Notes under the pieces: model-generated | What the model saw: only the letters and a program-made list of their open reading frames with translations | Database searches by the model: none | What the model was told of the DNA's origin: nothing | In this document: piece after piece, positions 9,086-17,684 of the stretch | Layout of the letters: each line of letters starts with the position of its first letter | How positions within the stretch are numbered: position 1 is the first letter of the stretch | Source: G963664935 sp963664935 | Lineage (GTDB): Bacteria > Pseudomonadota > Gammaproteobacteria > Methylococcales > G963664935 | Direction: 5' to 3' | Assembly: GCA_963664935.2 (NCBI GenBank) | Contig: CAXXSE010000002.1 | Location: 62,001-126,000 of the forward strand | DNA length: 64,000 bases | Position numbers and translations under genes: made by a program

Positions 9086-9541
9086 ATGAATCTAGAAAGA
9101 GTTGTCACCCAAATGCAACAGGCTGGATTTGAATTACAAGTAGCTGGCAACGAGAAATTATTAATTTCTCCATTCGACAAGCTGACAAGAAAACAACGCG
9201 ATTTTCTTAAGGCCAATAAACGGAACCTAATTAAAACGCTGGTGCAAAACGAAACGCCAAAGTTATCGAATGGCGACAAAGAAAATATCCGCGAACATTT
9301 AAAAGAACGCGCGGCCATTCAAGAATTTGATGGTGGTTTATCCAGAACGGAAGCAGAACAGCAAGCCAAGTCAAATATGAGGGTTTTTCACTATCGAATA
9401 TCCGACTACCCCGATTCATGGATGGTGATGATAGCCCCGGGTTGTGATCTTACCGAAGCACGTTCTTGCCTTGGGACAAAGTTTCAAGATCGTTTGATTG
9501 ACGTTCGAGAATATAAATTCTCTTTGGAGAAATCCCAATGA
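9086..9541 (+). CDS. Island protein with TubC-like N-terminal domain
   Basis: The first ~50 residues (NLERVVTQMQQAGFELQVAG, then a KLTRKQRDFLKANKRNLI helix) look like the TubC N-terminal docking-domain fold that often opens uncharacterised proteins of phages and integrative elements. The rest is charged and has a compact C-terminal domain (residues 95-150). No enzymatic motif is visible. Its stop overlaps the next start (ATGATG at 9538), so it is in an operon with it. Confidence 0.6.
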   Translation: MNLERVVTQMQQAGFELQVAGNEKLLISPFDKLTRKQRDFLKANKRNLIKTLVQNETPKLSNGDKENIREHLKERAAIQEFDGGLSRTEAEQQAKSNMRVFHYRISDYPDSWMVMIAPGCDLTEARSCLGTKFQDRLIDVREYKFSLEKSQ

Positions 9542-9837
9542 TGCAAACAAATAATTTAGCGGAAGCGGTAAAACCATACACAGGTCTTGAATTACTTTCA
9601 GATTCAAAAGGGCCTTATGGTTTAGTGATTGACGAATTAACGTATTTCGTAAGGCCGGACATTGTGAGAAAGCACGGTTTTGGCGAAGTAAAAAGACCAG
9701 GTTTTTCATTGGTGTGTAAAAACCACCATTTTTGTGGGTATGAGTACCTACTATTCTCCCGCTTATTTGAAAATAAACTCAAGAGACATGAGTTAACACA
9801 GCCCGATGACCCAGATGTTCTACGTAACTTTGAATGA
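9538..9837 (+). CDS. Hypothetical island protein
   Basis: The 99-residue product is coupled to the preceding gene by overlap. It has a His/Cys cluster in the middle (CKNHHFCGYEY), possibly metal-binding. I do not recognise a family. The same frame continues open after its TGA into the PcfJ-like region (9838 onward), so a stop mutation joining the two is possible but unproven. Confidence 0.5.
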   Translation: MMQTNNLAEAVKPYTGLELLSDSKGPYGLVIDELTYFVRPDIVRKHGFGEVKRPGFSLVCKNHHFCGYEYLLFSRLFENKLKRHELTQPDDPDVLRNFE

Positions 9838-11060
9838 TGGAGCGATGACCCAAAGGAAAAAGCAAAAAATCGCCAATTATATTTCGGGCTTAAAAAAAGT
9901 TCTTTCAGTATTACAAACAACCTGATAAGCCAGGTGCTAGCCACTATCCCAGGATATTGGTTAAAGACTGTAAGACGTTATCCACTAAGTTACAGAGCGC
10001 CGTTATACAACGGTTTTTGCGCTCATGGCGAAAGACTTGTACAGGCGGCAAACACGTTTCCGGTACTTGCTACGGATGCTATCTGGCGTGCTGAAAATTC
10101 CAACCTCGATGGAATCAATATGATTCTTGACGGTAAAGAATTAAAGGAGATTGCAAAGGCGTTAGAGGTTCCAATGGCATACCGAAAGTTAAAACCGGGC
10201 GTCATGCGCAATGGACTTACCGACCAGCGTCACCCCCTGTTCCACCGGAATTGCTTAATGAATTGATGAATGCATATTTACCGGACACTACTCACGGTCA
10301 ACGGGTGTGGTTACGTGTTGTGGACGGAGTGCGGGACTACCCTACCGACATAATTCGGTGGTTTGCGAGACATGCTTTACTGATGGGCAAGACTAAGCAA
10401 GAAGCGGATTCGTTGGCTACTGATTTAGGGGACTATGTTGGGTCCAGCATACGCGAAACAATGACCGACAACGACATGCGCCGTATTGCGGTTTTAATGG
10501 GGGAAAGGTGCGCAAAACCCAAGAAAAGCAGTGATAGATTCATTACCCGACCTTTCAATTCAAAAATGGCATTTAATACGGTAATGCGTTTATCGAATGA
10601 ATGGCACACGGCTGTTGCTGACGGGATGGGTGATCACGAAAACACTCAATTTCCAGAGCCGTGGTTTCCAACCGATCGCGAAGGCGATTTGGGGTTTATC
10701 CCGATAACGGAGTATGTGGAGTTATTCCGGGAAGGAAAAAAAATGCGTCATTGTGTCGCTACATATGCAGACAACATTACATCAGGCCATGCTTACATAT
10801 ACAGCGCTCGCGTTGACGGTGAGCGAATGTATACGGTGGAAATCGTTTTTAATGGCAACAAAGTAAGCCTTGGTCAGGTCCGTGGGAAATGTAACGCAAT
10901 ACCCAGTAAGAGCGTGACGGTAACCATTAAGAAATGGTGTAACCGCAATACTAAAAAGTTTGGGAAAGCTGTGATTGATAAATACAAGAAAAACCAGGCT
11001 GAGAATAATCTTAGGATCGTGAGCGGCTTTGACGATTTCGACGATGATGTCCCTTTTTAA
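9838..11060 (+). pseudogene. PcfJ-like protein, probably broken by a frameshift
   Basis: The part read from 10251 (TTG) to 11060 holds the PcfJ-type signature: LFREGKKMRHCVATYADNIT followed by HAYIYSARVDGERMYTVEI. The part before, open from 9838 to 10266 in another frame (GTG possible at 9934), reads like the usual N-terminal region (LDGKELKEIAKALEVPMAYR). The overlap near 10195-10260 suggests one frame change joining both parts. PcfJ-like proteins are frequent in integrative elements; function unknown. If the frame change is a sequencing error the gene would be intact apart from its unclear start. Confidence 0.6.
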
Positions 11061-11089
11061 GAAACAAAATATTAATGGAGACCTTCATA

Positions 11090-11431
11090 ATGAAAGGTGA
11101 ACTCGAACTCTACGGCCAACTGGTGGCTAAACCAAAAACAAGCAAGATCAATTGTGAATATTGCGGGATGCCTATTGATACGCACGGGGAAAAGCAGTTT
11201 AAAAACTACACGAGCTATAGAGGCTGTGAATTATATGGTGACTGGATGGACATCGTTTCTACAGGCCAAAAATATACTCGGGATGAATGGCTATCAATTG
11301 TCGAGACTTCGCTTAAGAACAAATATCCAGATGTACAGGATTGGTCGTCGCTGGTGGATGAGCTTCTATTTGTCGATATTGACGATCTTGGCGTGTTGAC
11401 GCGTGAAGGTGAGTTAATTTGGCGGGCTTGA
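11090..11431 (+). CDS. Hypothetical island protein with CxxC motif
   Basis: The ATG at 11090 follows GGAG at a proper distance, so I prefer it to the ATG at 11075. The 113-residue product has a CEYCG motif near residue 22 with a nearby DTHGEKQF segment, perhaps half of a zinc site, and an acidic C-terminus. No family is recognised. It sits between the PcfJ-like gene and two more unknown island genes. Confidence 0.55.
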   Translation: MKGELELYGQLVAKPKTSKINCEYCGMPIDTHGEKQFKNYTSYRGCELYGDWMDIVSTGQKYTRDEWLSIVETSLKNKYPDVQDWSSLVDELLFVDIDDLGVLTREGELIWRA

Positions 11432-11817
11432 GATTGGAGAAAATCTCCCAGGATGAAAGCGGGGCTATGGCTCATTCAGGTCTGCCCAGTCGTGGGCAGA
11501 CCTCAAAAATGGAGGTCTGGACAGCCGAAATCAAGGGTAGGGCTAGGCGACGGATTGGGGAGATTTCTAAAGGTTTGGAGAAAGAAAAACCTGGAGTCAA
11601 ATCCAAATTAAGTCCGAGTGGTGGGACGCAATCAAAACGCGAAACCCTAGAGGAGGCCGGGATTGCTAAATCAATAGCCCACCGCTGCGAAAAGCTCACC
11701 GAAATCCCCGAATCCAGGATGGAGGAAATGTACGCGGAAGCTCGGGAAAAGAATAATCCAAACAAATTAATTCATAACATTAAGGCCTACTTCGACGTGG
11801 CTTATTATATTGAATAA
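11419..11817 (+). CDS. Hypothetical island protein, helical and basic
   Basis: The 132-residue product overlaps its upstream neighbour by 13 bases. The central part (ARRRIGEISKGLEKEK, then ETLEEAGIAKSIAHRCEKL) resembles a group of uncharacterised phage and island proteins that carry a helix-turn-helix-like C-terminal segment. The final ~20 residues (NIKAYFDVAYYIE) look unrelated, so the end may be altered. Function unknown. Confidence 0.5.
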   Translation: MAGLRLEKISQDESGAMAHSGLPSRGQTSKMEVWTAEIKGRARRRIGEISKGLEKEKPGVKSKLSPSGGTQSKRETLEEAGIAKSIAHRCEKLTEIPESRMEEMYAEAREKNNPNKLIHNIKAYFDVAYYIE

Positions 11818-11917
11818 CCATCATCATCGATTTTATAACCGACTCATCATATCCAATGATAGTACACTCACGAATCGTTATAATTGGCGAAATAACTTAA
11901 TATTAGTGTGGCATTCA

Positions 11918-12346
11918 ATGAAAAAAGTAGGACGACCGACGAAATATAAACCTAAAATGTGTGTTCGTGCAATCGAGATGATGAAAGAAGGATGTTCATT
12001 GTGCGATGTTGCGGCGGACCTAGGCGTTATGCGTTCAACGCTTTATGAATGGAAGAAAAATAACGAAGAGTTTTCGGACGCCATAAAAAAGGGTGAGGAG
12101 TTAAGCCAAGCCTGGTGGGAGAGAAATGGCCGGATAAACCTTGAGAATAAAGACTTTAATCACGGGCTTTGGTTTATGAATATGAAGAATCGATTTCATT
12201 GTGACTGGAAAGACAAGCATGAAGTTACACACGGCGGTGAATTAAAAGTTCACGAATTAATATCGAGAATCGTTGCTCCTAGCCTCGGCCCGCCGTCTGA
12301 ACGCCACAAATTACAGTCGATTGATGACGAAAAAATCATTAATTAA
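11918..12346 (+). CDS. Terminase small subunit-like DNA-binding protein
   Basis: From the ATG at 11918 the product has 142 residues and opens MKKVGRPTKYKPKM, followed by a homeodomain-like helix-turn-helix (CSLCDVAADLGVMRSTLYEW) and the QAWWERNGRINLENKDFN segment typical of phage terminase small subunits. No large subunit, portal or capsid gene is nearby. A lone TerS is known from phage satellites that redirect helper packaging. The upstream 36 residues of the open frame (from 11810) have no family character. Confidence 0.75.
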   Translation: MKKVGRPTKYKPKMCVRAIEMMKEGCSLCDVAADLGVMRSTLYEWKKNNEEFSDAIKKGEELSQAWWERNGRINLENKDFNHGLWFMNMKNRFHCDWKDKHEVTHGGELKVHELISRIVAPSLGPPSERHKLQSIDDEKIIN

Positions 12347-12412
12347 TTTTATTCGGAGCCAAAAATAATGGTATGTGTGTCGCGAATCATTTGGCAGCTT
12401 TCGGGCCGGAAG

Positions 12413-12470
12413 CGGACGGTCGAGAAATTCAGGTGAACGTCTGCTCCATACTCAAAGCAGACGGTCAGAT
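12413..12470. repeat. Repeat R2, copy 1 (hairpin block left of pcm)
   Basis: The block GCGGACGGTCGAG through ACGGTCAGA recurs at 15916-15974. It contains a hairpin: arms 12439-12445 and 12456-12462 around a 10-base loop. In the second copy both arms change together (GTCTGCT/AGCAGAC versus GTCCGCT/AGCGGAC) while the loop is identical, which supports a selected stem. The stretch 12347-12700 otherwise shows no clear gene; a short open frame ending 12685 encodes one hydrophobic segment but lacks a normal start. Confidence 0.5.
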
Positions 12471-12701
12471 CATCCAAGCGCTGGTGTCGCTTACCGACCC
12501 TTTCTAGACACTGAGGAAACAAATAGAACTATCTATCGATACTGACCCCTGAAAAATATCCTATTATCGCATCGGACGATAGCTGTAATTTTGTTTATTT
12601 TGACTGTTGGATGTTTGCTGGTAGGGCATTGGATTGAAGGTTCAATTTCTGCGGTATTTCGAAAGCTAGAGGGCAAAATAGACTGAAGGAAAAAACATGT
12701 T

Positions 12702-12790
12702 AGGTCGTGAATTAGGAATTGTTACCTTTGCGAACAATCACCCCAATAATTAGCGTCAAAGAAAATTTAATTATTACCTCTTTTCAGAAT
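12702..12790. repeat. Repeat R1, copy 1
   Basis: About 88 bases are closely similar to 15788-15875; the core from TTGCGAACAATCAC through CCTCTTTTCAG is nearly identical. The two copies flank the pcm-permease pair in direct orientation. No coding function is apparent. Confidence 0.6.
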
Positions 12791-12793
12791 ACG

Positions 12794-12840
12794 TATATGG
12801 ACCTCTCCGATTGGGCTGTCCAATCGGAGGGGTCCATATA
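12794..12840. terminator. Long palindrome (21-bp arms)
   Basis: Arms 12794-12814 and 12820-12840 pair around a 5-base loop (GCTGT) with one mismatch. No T-run follows on the + strand. It could be a stable hairpin terminator, a cruciform or the remains of a small element. Confidence 0.5.
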
Positions 12841-12974
12841 TTCCGGCTCTTTACAATAAACCAAGAGCTAAAAGTTTTTCTATAGAGGAACAAACACGGG
12901 CTATCTCAACTGCCGCTGCAGTTTTGCTTAATCGGTTAATTCAAATCTAACCCTCGAACCCAATCTTGTTCACT

Positions 12975-13274
12975 TTATTTACCCCCAGTCCCTAAAAGTA
13001 TAAAAACGCCAGAGACGAGTAAAGCAACACCCAACCAAAAAATTGTGGGTGTGTATGCTGTCGCCCCAAGCGTTTCTCCAGCCGCGATTATTTCCCCGCA
13101 AAGACCTTCGGTACTATAGAGGCAAGGAAAACCAACACCAATCGTCGGATCGGATTCTCCGAGTGTGGGAATAATCTGCTGCGCAATGACCCGGTAAAAC
13201 GAGTGCTACCAGAAGATGGCGGACGACAGTATAAGAATTCCAATTTGGATCAAACGGACTGCAACTTCTTTCAT
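12975..13274 (-). pseudogene. Small two-helix membrane protein with an internal amber codon
   Basis: On the minus strand an ATG at 13274 opens a 99-codon frame ending at 12975, interrupted by a single TAG at codon 23 (13206-13208). Residues 7-22 (RLIQIGILILSSAIFW) and 75-93 (FWLGVALLVSGVFILL) are hydrophobic, and both sides of the stop keep the same protein-like frame. It therefore reads as a small inner-membrane protein inactivated by one point mutation. Function unknown. The remaining 13275-13601 shows no gene. Confidence 0.55.
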
Positions 13275-13601
13275 GGTAATTCGGTATCCTCCGTATTCAC
13301 GATTTCAGTGAAACCCTTTTCGTATCTTTGTCGGAGTTTAGGGCTAAGGATAACCGGGTAACAAAGAAATAGTCGAATAAAATTGATTTTGCGGAAAAAT
13401 GGAAAAAGAGAACAGAATTAATTATTGTTATGGCTCAAGATAGAAAGAGGTCGAATCAACCGAAGGTTTTGTAATCAAATGGTATGTCCTTCCGAAAATC
13501 TTACTTACCGCTCTTGGCCGACAGTTGCCTGTTACTCGGAAGATAAGAATGACGGCTTTGAGTATTGCGCTCTCTGTATCTGCCATCCTGACGCATAGCA
13601 T

Positions 13602-14390
13602 ATGCCTATAATTCCAATGAAATTACCACTCTGGATTACGCTACTCGCAGCGATGGTGACAATGTCGGTGATAAGTGCCTATGCCGAGGATGCCTACAAA
13701 GGAAAACGTCAGCAGATGCTAGCTGCTATTCAGCAAATGGTGGCAATGACGAAATCTTATATAGGGAAGGCTTCTCTGAACAAGCGAGTGGAGGAGGCTA
13801 TGATGACAGTTCCTCGGCATAAATTTGTCCCGCCAGATAGCCGATTATACGCTTATGAGAATATAGCATTGTCCATAACTCATAAGCAGACTATTTCCCA
13901 GCCTTATATTGTCGCCTTGATGACCGACCTGGCTGCGGTGACTTCTGAGTCTGTGGTATTAGAGGTTGGTACAGGCTCCGGTTATCAGGCTGCTGTATTG
14001 TCTGAACTAGCGAGTCATGTTTACAGCATCGAGATTATAGAGGCGCTGGGTTTGGAAGCAAGCTTGCTTTTACAGAATCTGGGTTATGACAATGTTACGG
14101 TAAAGATTGGTGATGGCTATCATGGCTGGCCCGAACACGCCCCCTTCGATGCTATTTTAGTAACAGCGGCTGCGGAACATATCCCAAAGCAACTTATTCA
14201 ACAATTAAAACTTGGTGGACGGTTAGTCATTCCGGTGGGTAAGCATGGGCAGACTCAGTCCCTTAGGGTTTTGACGAAAGGAGCTGACGGTGAGATCGAA
14301 CAGAAAGATATTTTGCCTGTAGCGTTTGCCCCCTCACTGGCAAACACTAGGAAAACTCTGGCGGTTATGAGATTAGCTAGAGACATTTAA
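13602..14390 (+). CDS. pcm: Periplasmic protein-L-isoaspartate O-methyltransferase
   Basis: The protein has a signal-peptide-like start (from M6, at 13617: KLPLWITLLAAMVTMSV, then SAYAEDA), followed by a complete Pcm domain: VPRHKFVPPDSRLYAYENIAL, the HKQTISQPYIVALM substrate loop and the SAM-binding VLEVGTGSGYQAAVLSEL. Pcm methylates isoaspartyl residues in damaged proteins; normal Pcm is cytoplasmic, and exported variants occur in some proteobacteria. It is followed 7 bases later by an APC permease. The true start may be 13617. Confidence 0.85.
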   Translation: MPIIPMKLPLWITLLAAMVTMSVISAYAEDAYKGKRQQMLAAIQQMVAMTKSYIGKASLNKRVEEAMMTVPRHKFVPPDSRLYAYENIALSITHKQTISQPYIVALMTDLAAVTSESVVLEVGTGSGYQAAVLSELASHVYSIEIIEALGLEASLLLQNLGYDNVTVKIGDGYHGWPEHAPFDAILVTAAAEHIPKQLIQQLKLGGRLVIPVGKHGQTQSLRVLTKGADGEIEQKDILPVAFAPSLANTRKTLAVMRLARDI

Positions 14391-14397
14391 TAGTGTT

Positions 14398-15750
14398 ATG
14401 CCAACCAATTCAACTGTTGGGCGTCCCAAACAACAACTCACTCTCTTTGATGCCCTATCCATTATTATCGGTATTGTTATCGGTGCCGGTATCTATGAAA
14501 CAACACCCCTGATCGCGAAGTCACTTGCACAACCCGTTTGGTTGATCGGTATCTGGGTAGTAGGCGGTATCATTTCTCTGATTGGGGCGCTGTGTTACGC
14601 GGAACTCGCCACCGCCTACCCGGAAGAAGGCGGTGATTATATATTCCTGACACGTGCTTATGGCAGAAAGATGGGTTTCCTGTTTGTCTGGGCTGGCTTT
14701 TGGTTGGTTAAACCAGCAAATATAGGTGCGATTGCAGTTATCTTTGCACGCTATGCTCAACAGGTATTACCGCTTCAACTGGATGGACATGAATTCATTG
14801 CCTATGCCGTCACAGCCATTGTGCTATTAACGATTTTAAATATTAATGGTGTACAGACCGGGAAATGGATCCAGAACCTGCTGACCCTGGCCAAGGTTCT
14901 GGGCTTATTAATGATCATTGTTATTAGTTTATTGTTTGTGGCGCCCGTCAATGAAGCGACCGGGCAGGGAAACATATCTCGGGATACTAATATCTACCTA
15001 GCCATGATTCTGGTGCTGTTTACTTATGGTGGCTGGAGTAATCTCTCCTACGTTGCCGCTGAGGTCATAGAACCACAAAAAAATATCCTACGGTCACTCG
15101 TTATAAGTACCTGCCTCATCACCTTGATATATGTCGTGATAAATTTTGCGTTTCTGCATGCGCTTGGAATAAATGGCATGATGAATAGTCAATCAATTGC
15201 AAGTGATGTCGTTCGCCTCCCCTTCGGTGAGCCAGGGGCCATAGCAATCAGTTTTTTAATCTGTATTACCTGCCTTGGCAATATTAATGGCATGATCTTC
15301 ACTAACGCACGGGTCTATTATGCCATGGGACAGGAGCATCAACTTTATTCATGGCTCGGGCACTGGGACTGGCGACTGGATTCACCTGTGCGGTCATTAA
15401 CTTTACAAGCCATCATCACACTAGCTCTGGTCATTTTAATGGGTACCAATGAAGATGCCTTTGAACGGCTGGTGGTCTTCAGTGCACCATTACATTGGTT
15501 CTTTTTTTTGATGGTCGGTATTGCGTTATTTATCTTACGTCGGAAACAAACAATAAAGAAAGAGAATTACAAAGTGCCCCTATATCCATGGCTGCCAGTG
15601 GTGTTTTGTTGTTCAACAGGTTTATTATTATTTGCAAGTTTGATTTATGCTTACAGCCAACGCCATCCGGAGGCTTACGTGATCATTGTCATCATGTTAA
15701 TTGGCATCGCTGCCTGCCGGTACGATCCTCCGCGGGTAGAGAGTAAATGA
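14398..15750 (+). CDS. APC-superfamily amino acid permease
   Basis: The 450-residue protein has about 12 hydrophobic segments and the APC signature at the first helix (LSIIIGIVIGAGIYETTPLI) plus the ELATAYPEEGGDYIFLTRAY motif after helix 2, which places it in the basic/neutral amino acid transporter branch. Substrate cannot be read from the sequence. It forms a two-gene unit with the exported Pcm. A role in taking up amino acids is general family knowledge; a link with the downstream CoM operon is not evident. Confidence 0.85.
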   Translation: MPTNSTVGRPKQQLTLFDALSIIIGIVIGAGIYETTPLIAKSLAQPVWLIGIWVVGGIISLIGALCYAELATAYPEEGGDYIFLTRAYGRKMGFLFVWAGFWLVKPANIGAIAVIFARYAQQVLPLQLDGHEFIAYAVTAIVLLTILNINGVQTGKWIQNLLTLAKVLGLLMIIVISLLFVAPVNEATGQGNISRDTNIYLAMILVLFTYGGWSNLSYVAAEVIEPQKNILRSLVISTCLITLIYVVINFAFLHALGINGMMNSQSIASDVVRLPFGEPGAIAISFLICITCLGNINGMIFTNARVYYAMGQEHQLYSWLGHWDWRLDSPVRSLTLQAIITLALVILMGTNEDAFERLVVFSAPLHWFFFLMVGIALFILRRKQTIKKENYKVPLYPWLPVVFCCSTGLLLFASLIYAYSQRHPEAYVIIVIMLIGIAACRYDPPRVESK

Positions 15751-15787
15751 CTTCGGCTTTCTGGATATAATTTAGGAAAACGGGGCC

Positions 15788-15875
15788 AGGTCCTGAATTA
15801 CGAATTGATACCCTTGCGAACAATCACGCCAATAATTAGCGTCAAAGAAAATTTAATTATTACCTCTTTTCAGGA
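15788..15875. repeat. Repeat R1, copy 2
   Basis: Direct-repeat partner of 12702-12790. Together they bracket a roughly 3-kb segment with the palindrome, the broken membrane gene, pcm and the permease, which suggests that segment moved or was duplicated as a unit. Confidence 0.6.
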
Positions 15876-15915
15876 TATTGCATATTACGTTTGAATGACC
15901 GGTTGTGGCAGAAAC

Positions 15916-15974
15916 CGGACGGTCGAGAGACCAAAACGAACGTCCGCTCCATACTCAAAGCGGACCTTCAGACG
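15916..15974. repeat. Repeat R2, copy 2 (covarying hairpin)
   Basis: Partner of 12413-12470. The hairpin arms are 15942-15948 and 15959-15965 with the same 10-base loop; relative to copy 1 one base pair has changed on both sides. From 15975 to 16232 I see no gene, only an AT-rich leader of the next gene. Confidence 0.5.
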
Positions 15975-16232
15975 TTGAAGTGAAAGGCAATTGTCCACCC
16001 TTAGCGGTCATCCGAGCGTAAACATATTAAAAATTTAACTCAGCGACTGGCGAGCTAGTGCGGTGGATATTTTTATGCTATATGATTGATCCCATGACGC
16101 TCAAAAGAGGCTTTTTGCTTTTTTATGTTTGTGTTAGAGTCTCTAGAGAATTTGCTTACGCCACAAACAGTTTGAAATTTCAGTTGTCAATCAATCTAAA
16201 GTTTATTGCTATAAATTCGATGGAGTTTTTTG

Positions 16233-17639
16233 ATGCCTAATCCGAGGAGACGTATTGTCGTCATTGGTGGTGTTGCAGCTGGGGCGAAAGCAGCAGGACG
16301 CGCTAAGCGCGTTAATCGTGATGCCGAAATTACCCTGCTTCAGGATGAGAACGAGATTTCCTATACTGCTTGTGGCTTGCCCTATTTTTTAGGGAATGTG
16401 ATTAAGAACCGGGATAGCCTCGTTATCCAAAAGCCTGCCTCGCTCCGCGATAAAGGGATCAATGTCCTTATCCGGCATCGGGTGGAAGAGATCGATTCGA
16501 CTAATCAGTGCGTAACTGCTCGAAACCTCGAAAACAGGCAATTAGAGCAGTTTTCATTTGATCGGCTTATTATAGCAACAGGAGCTTATCCCATTGTCCC
16601 GGAAATTCCTGGGCGGAATTTAGAGGGGGTTGTAACTTTACGTTCTCTTTCAGAGCTCGATAAGTTTACTGGTGTATTGGATAAATTCCGTCCGCGGCGA
16701 GCAATAATTATTGGCTCAGGTTTGATCGGAATTGAAGTTGCCGAAAATTTATCAAAGCTCGGTATCTCTGTTTCCATAGTGGAAATGGCTGATCGTGTCA
16801 TGCCACGGATGGATGCTGAGATGTCCGGTATCCTATACGAGCACCTTCTGAAGCAGCGAGTCAAAATAATACTTGGCGAGTCGATTGTCGAGATTGTGGG
16901 AAAAGGGCGGGTTTCTGCTGTGATAACTGAAACAGGAAAAAACCTCGAGGCTGATCTGGTTGTTATTGCAATTGGAATTCGTCCCAATGTCCAACTCGCT
17001 CAGGATGCTGGTGTTGAGTTGGGTTCAACTGGGGCTATATCAGTCAATTCGCGTATGGAAACACGAATACAAAATATCTATGCAGCCGGGGATTGTTCGG
17101 AAACTGTGCACCGAATAACCGAGCAGCCCGTCTGGAATCCGTTGGGCGATATTGCAAATCTGCAGGGACGTGTCGCAGGTGAAAATGCAGCTGATGGAAA
17201 CGCCCATTTCCCTGGGGTGTTTGGTACTTCTATATTTAAGGCGTTCGCATTAAATGTGGCAATGACCGGGTTAACCGAAATCACAGCGAATCAAGCAAAT
17301 ATCCCAATTGTATCGGTTACGATTAGTGCGCGGGATCGAGCGCGCTACTATCCTGGGGCAAAACCTCTCACCTTGAAGCTTATCGCGAATTCAAAGAGTG
17401 GCCGGGTCCTCGGGGCGCAAATGATAGGAGAGGGTCGTGTTGATAAGATGGTTGATATTATCGCTACTGCTTTGTTGGGAAAGTTAACCTGCCAGGACCT
17501 GGAAAGTGCTGATTTTGCGTACGCCCCTCCTTTTAGTCCAGTTCTGTCTCCAGTTATAGTGGCGGCCGCAGCAATCTGCAATGATATGAAAACACGCAGT
17601 TTTGAGGCAGTTCAGTTCGATCTGGGAAAATCGAATTAG
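16233..17639 (+). CDS. CoA-disulfide-reductase-type flavoprotein
   Basis: The ATG at 16233 is preceded by GGAG. The 468-residue protein has an N-terminal FAD site (VVIGGVAAGAKAAGRAKR), a single redox cysteine C47 in SYTACGLPYF as in CoA-disulfide reductase and NADH oxidase/peroxidase, a second dinucleotide fold (IIIGSGLIGIEVAENL), the FAD-binding IYAAGDCSE motif and a C-terminal dimerisation domain. It converges on the CoM operon (45 bases apart). A disulfide or thiol-adduct reductase would suit a CoM pathway, either the last reductive step of synthesis or recycling of CoM disulfides; this is inference. It is not the 2-ketopropyl-CoM carboxylase type, which has a CxxxxC pair. Confidence 0.8.
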   Translation: MPNPRRRIVVIGGVAAGAKAAGRAKRVNRDAEITLLQDENEISYTACGLPYFLGNVIKNRDSLVIQKPASLRDKGINVLIRHRVEEIDSTNQCVTARNLENRQLEQFSFDRLIIATGAYPIVPEIPGRNLEGVVTLRSLSELDKFTGVLDKFRPRRAIIIGSGLIGIEVAENLSKLGISVSIVEMADRVMPRMDAEMSGILYEHLLKQRVKIILGESIVEIVGKGRVSAVITETGKNLEADLVVIAIGIRPNVQLAQDAGVELGSTGAISVNSRMETRIQNIYAAGDCSETVHRITEQPVWNPLGDIANLQGRVAGENAADGNAHFPGVFGTSIFKAFALNVAMTGLTEITANQANIPIVSVTISARDRARYYPGAKPLTLKLIANSKSGRVLGAQMIGEGRVDKMVDIIATALLGKLTCQDLESADFAYAPPFSPVLSPVIVAAAAICNDMKTRSFEAVQFDLGKSN

Positions 17640-17684
17640 ACCCCAATCAATTAAGTTTATGGTGTAAATTTAATTAAGATCCCA

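Noticed and set aside
8877..9086. Open frame of 69 codons across the ATPase C-terminus
   Set aside because: All three frames are open there because of the GAAGACC repeats. Its tail (8975-9086) could be an alternative C-terminus of the ATPase but cannot be shown by eye.
12550..12685. Short open frame with one hydrophobic helix left of repeat R1
   Set aside because: Only a CTG is available as start directly after a stop codon; it may be a remnant but not a supported gene.
16058..16240. 60-codon open frame upstream of the disulfide reductase
   Set aside because: Overlaps the start of the next gene, no motif, AT-rich leader-like sequence.
16233..17639. 2-ketopropyl-CoM reductase/carboxylase as identity for the flavoprotein
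   Set aside because: That enzyme needs a CxxxxC redox pair; this protein has a single cysteine in SYTACGLPYF, typical of CoA-disulfide reductase.
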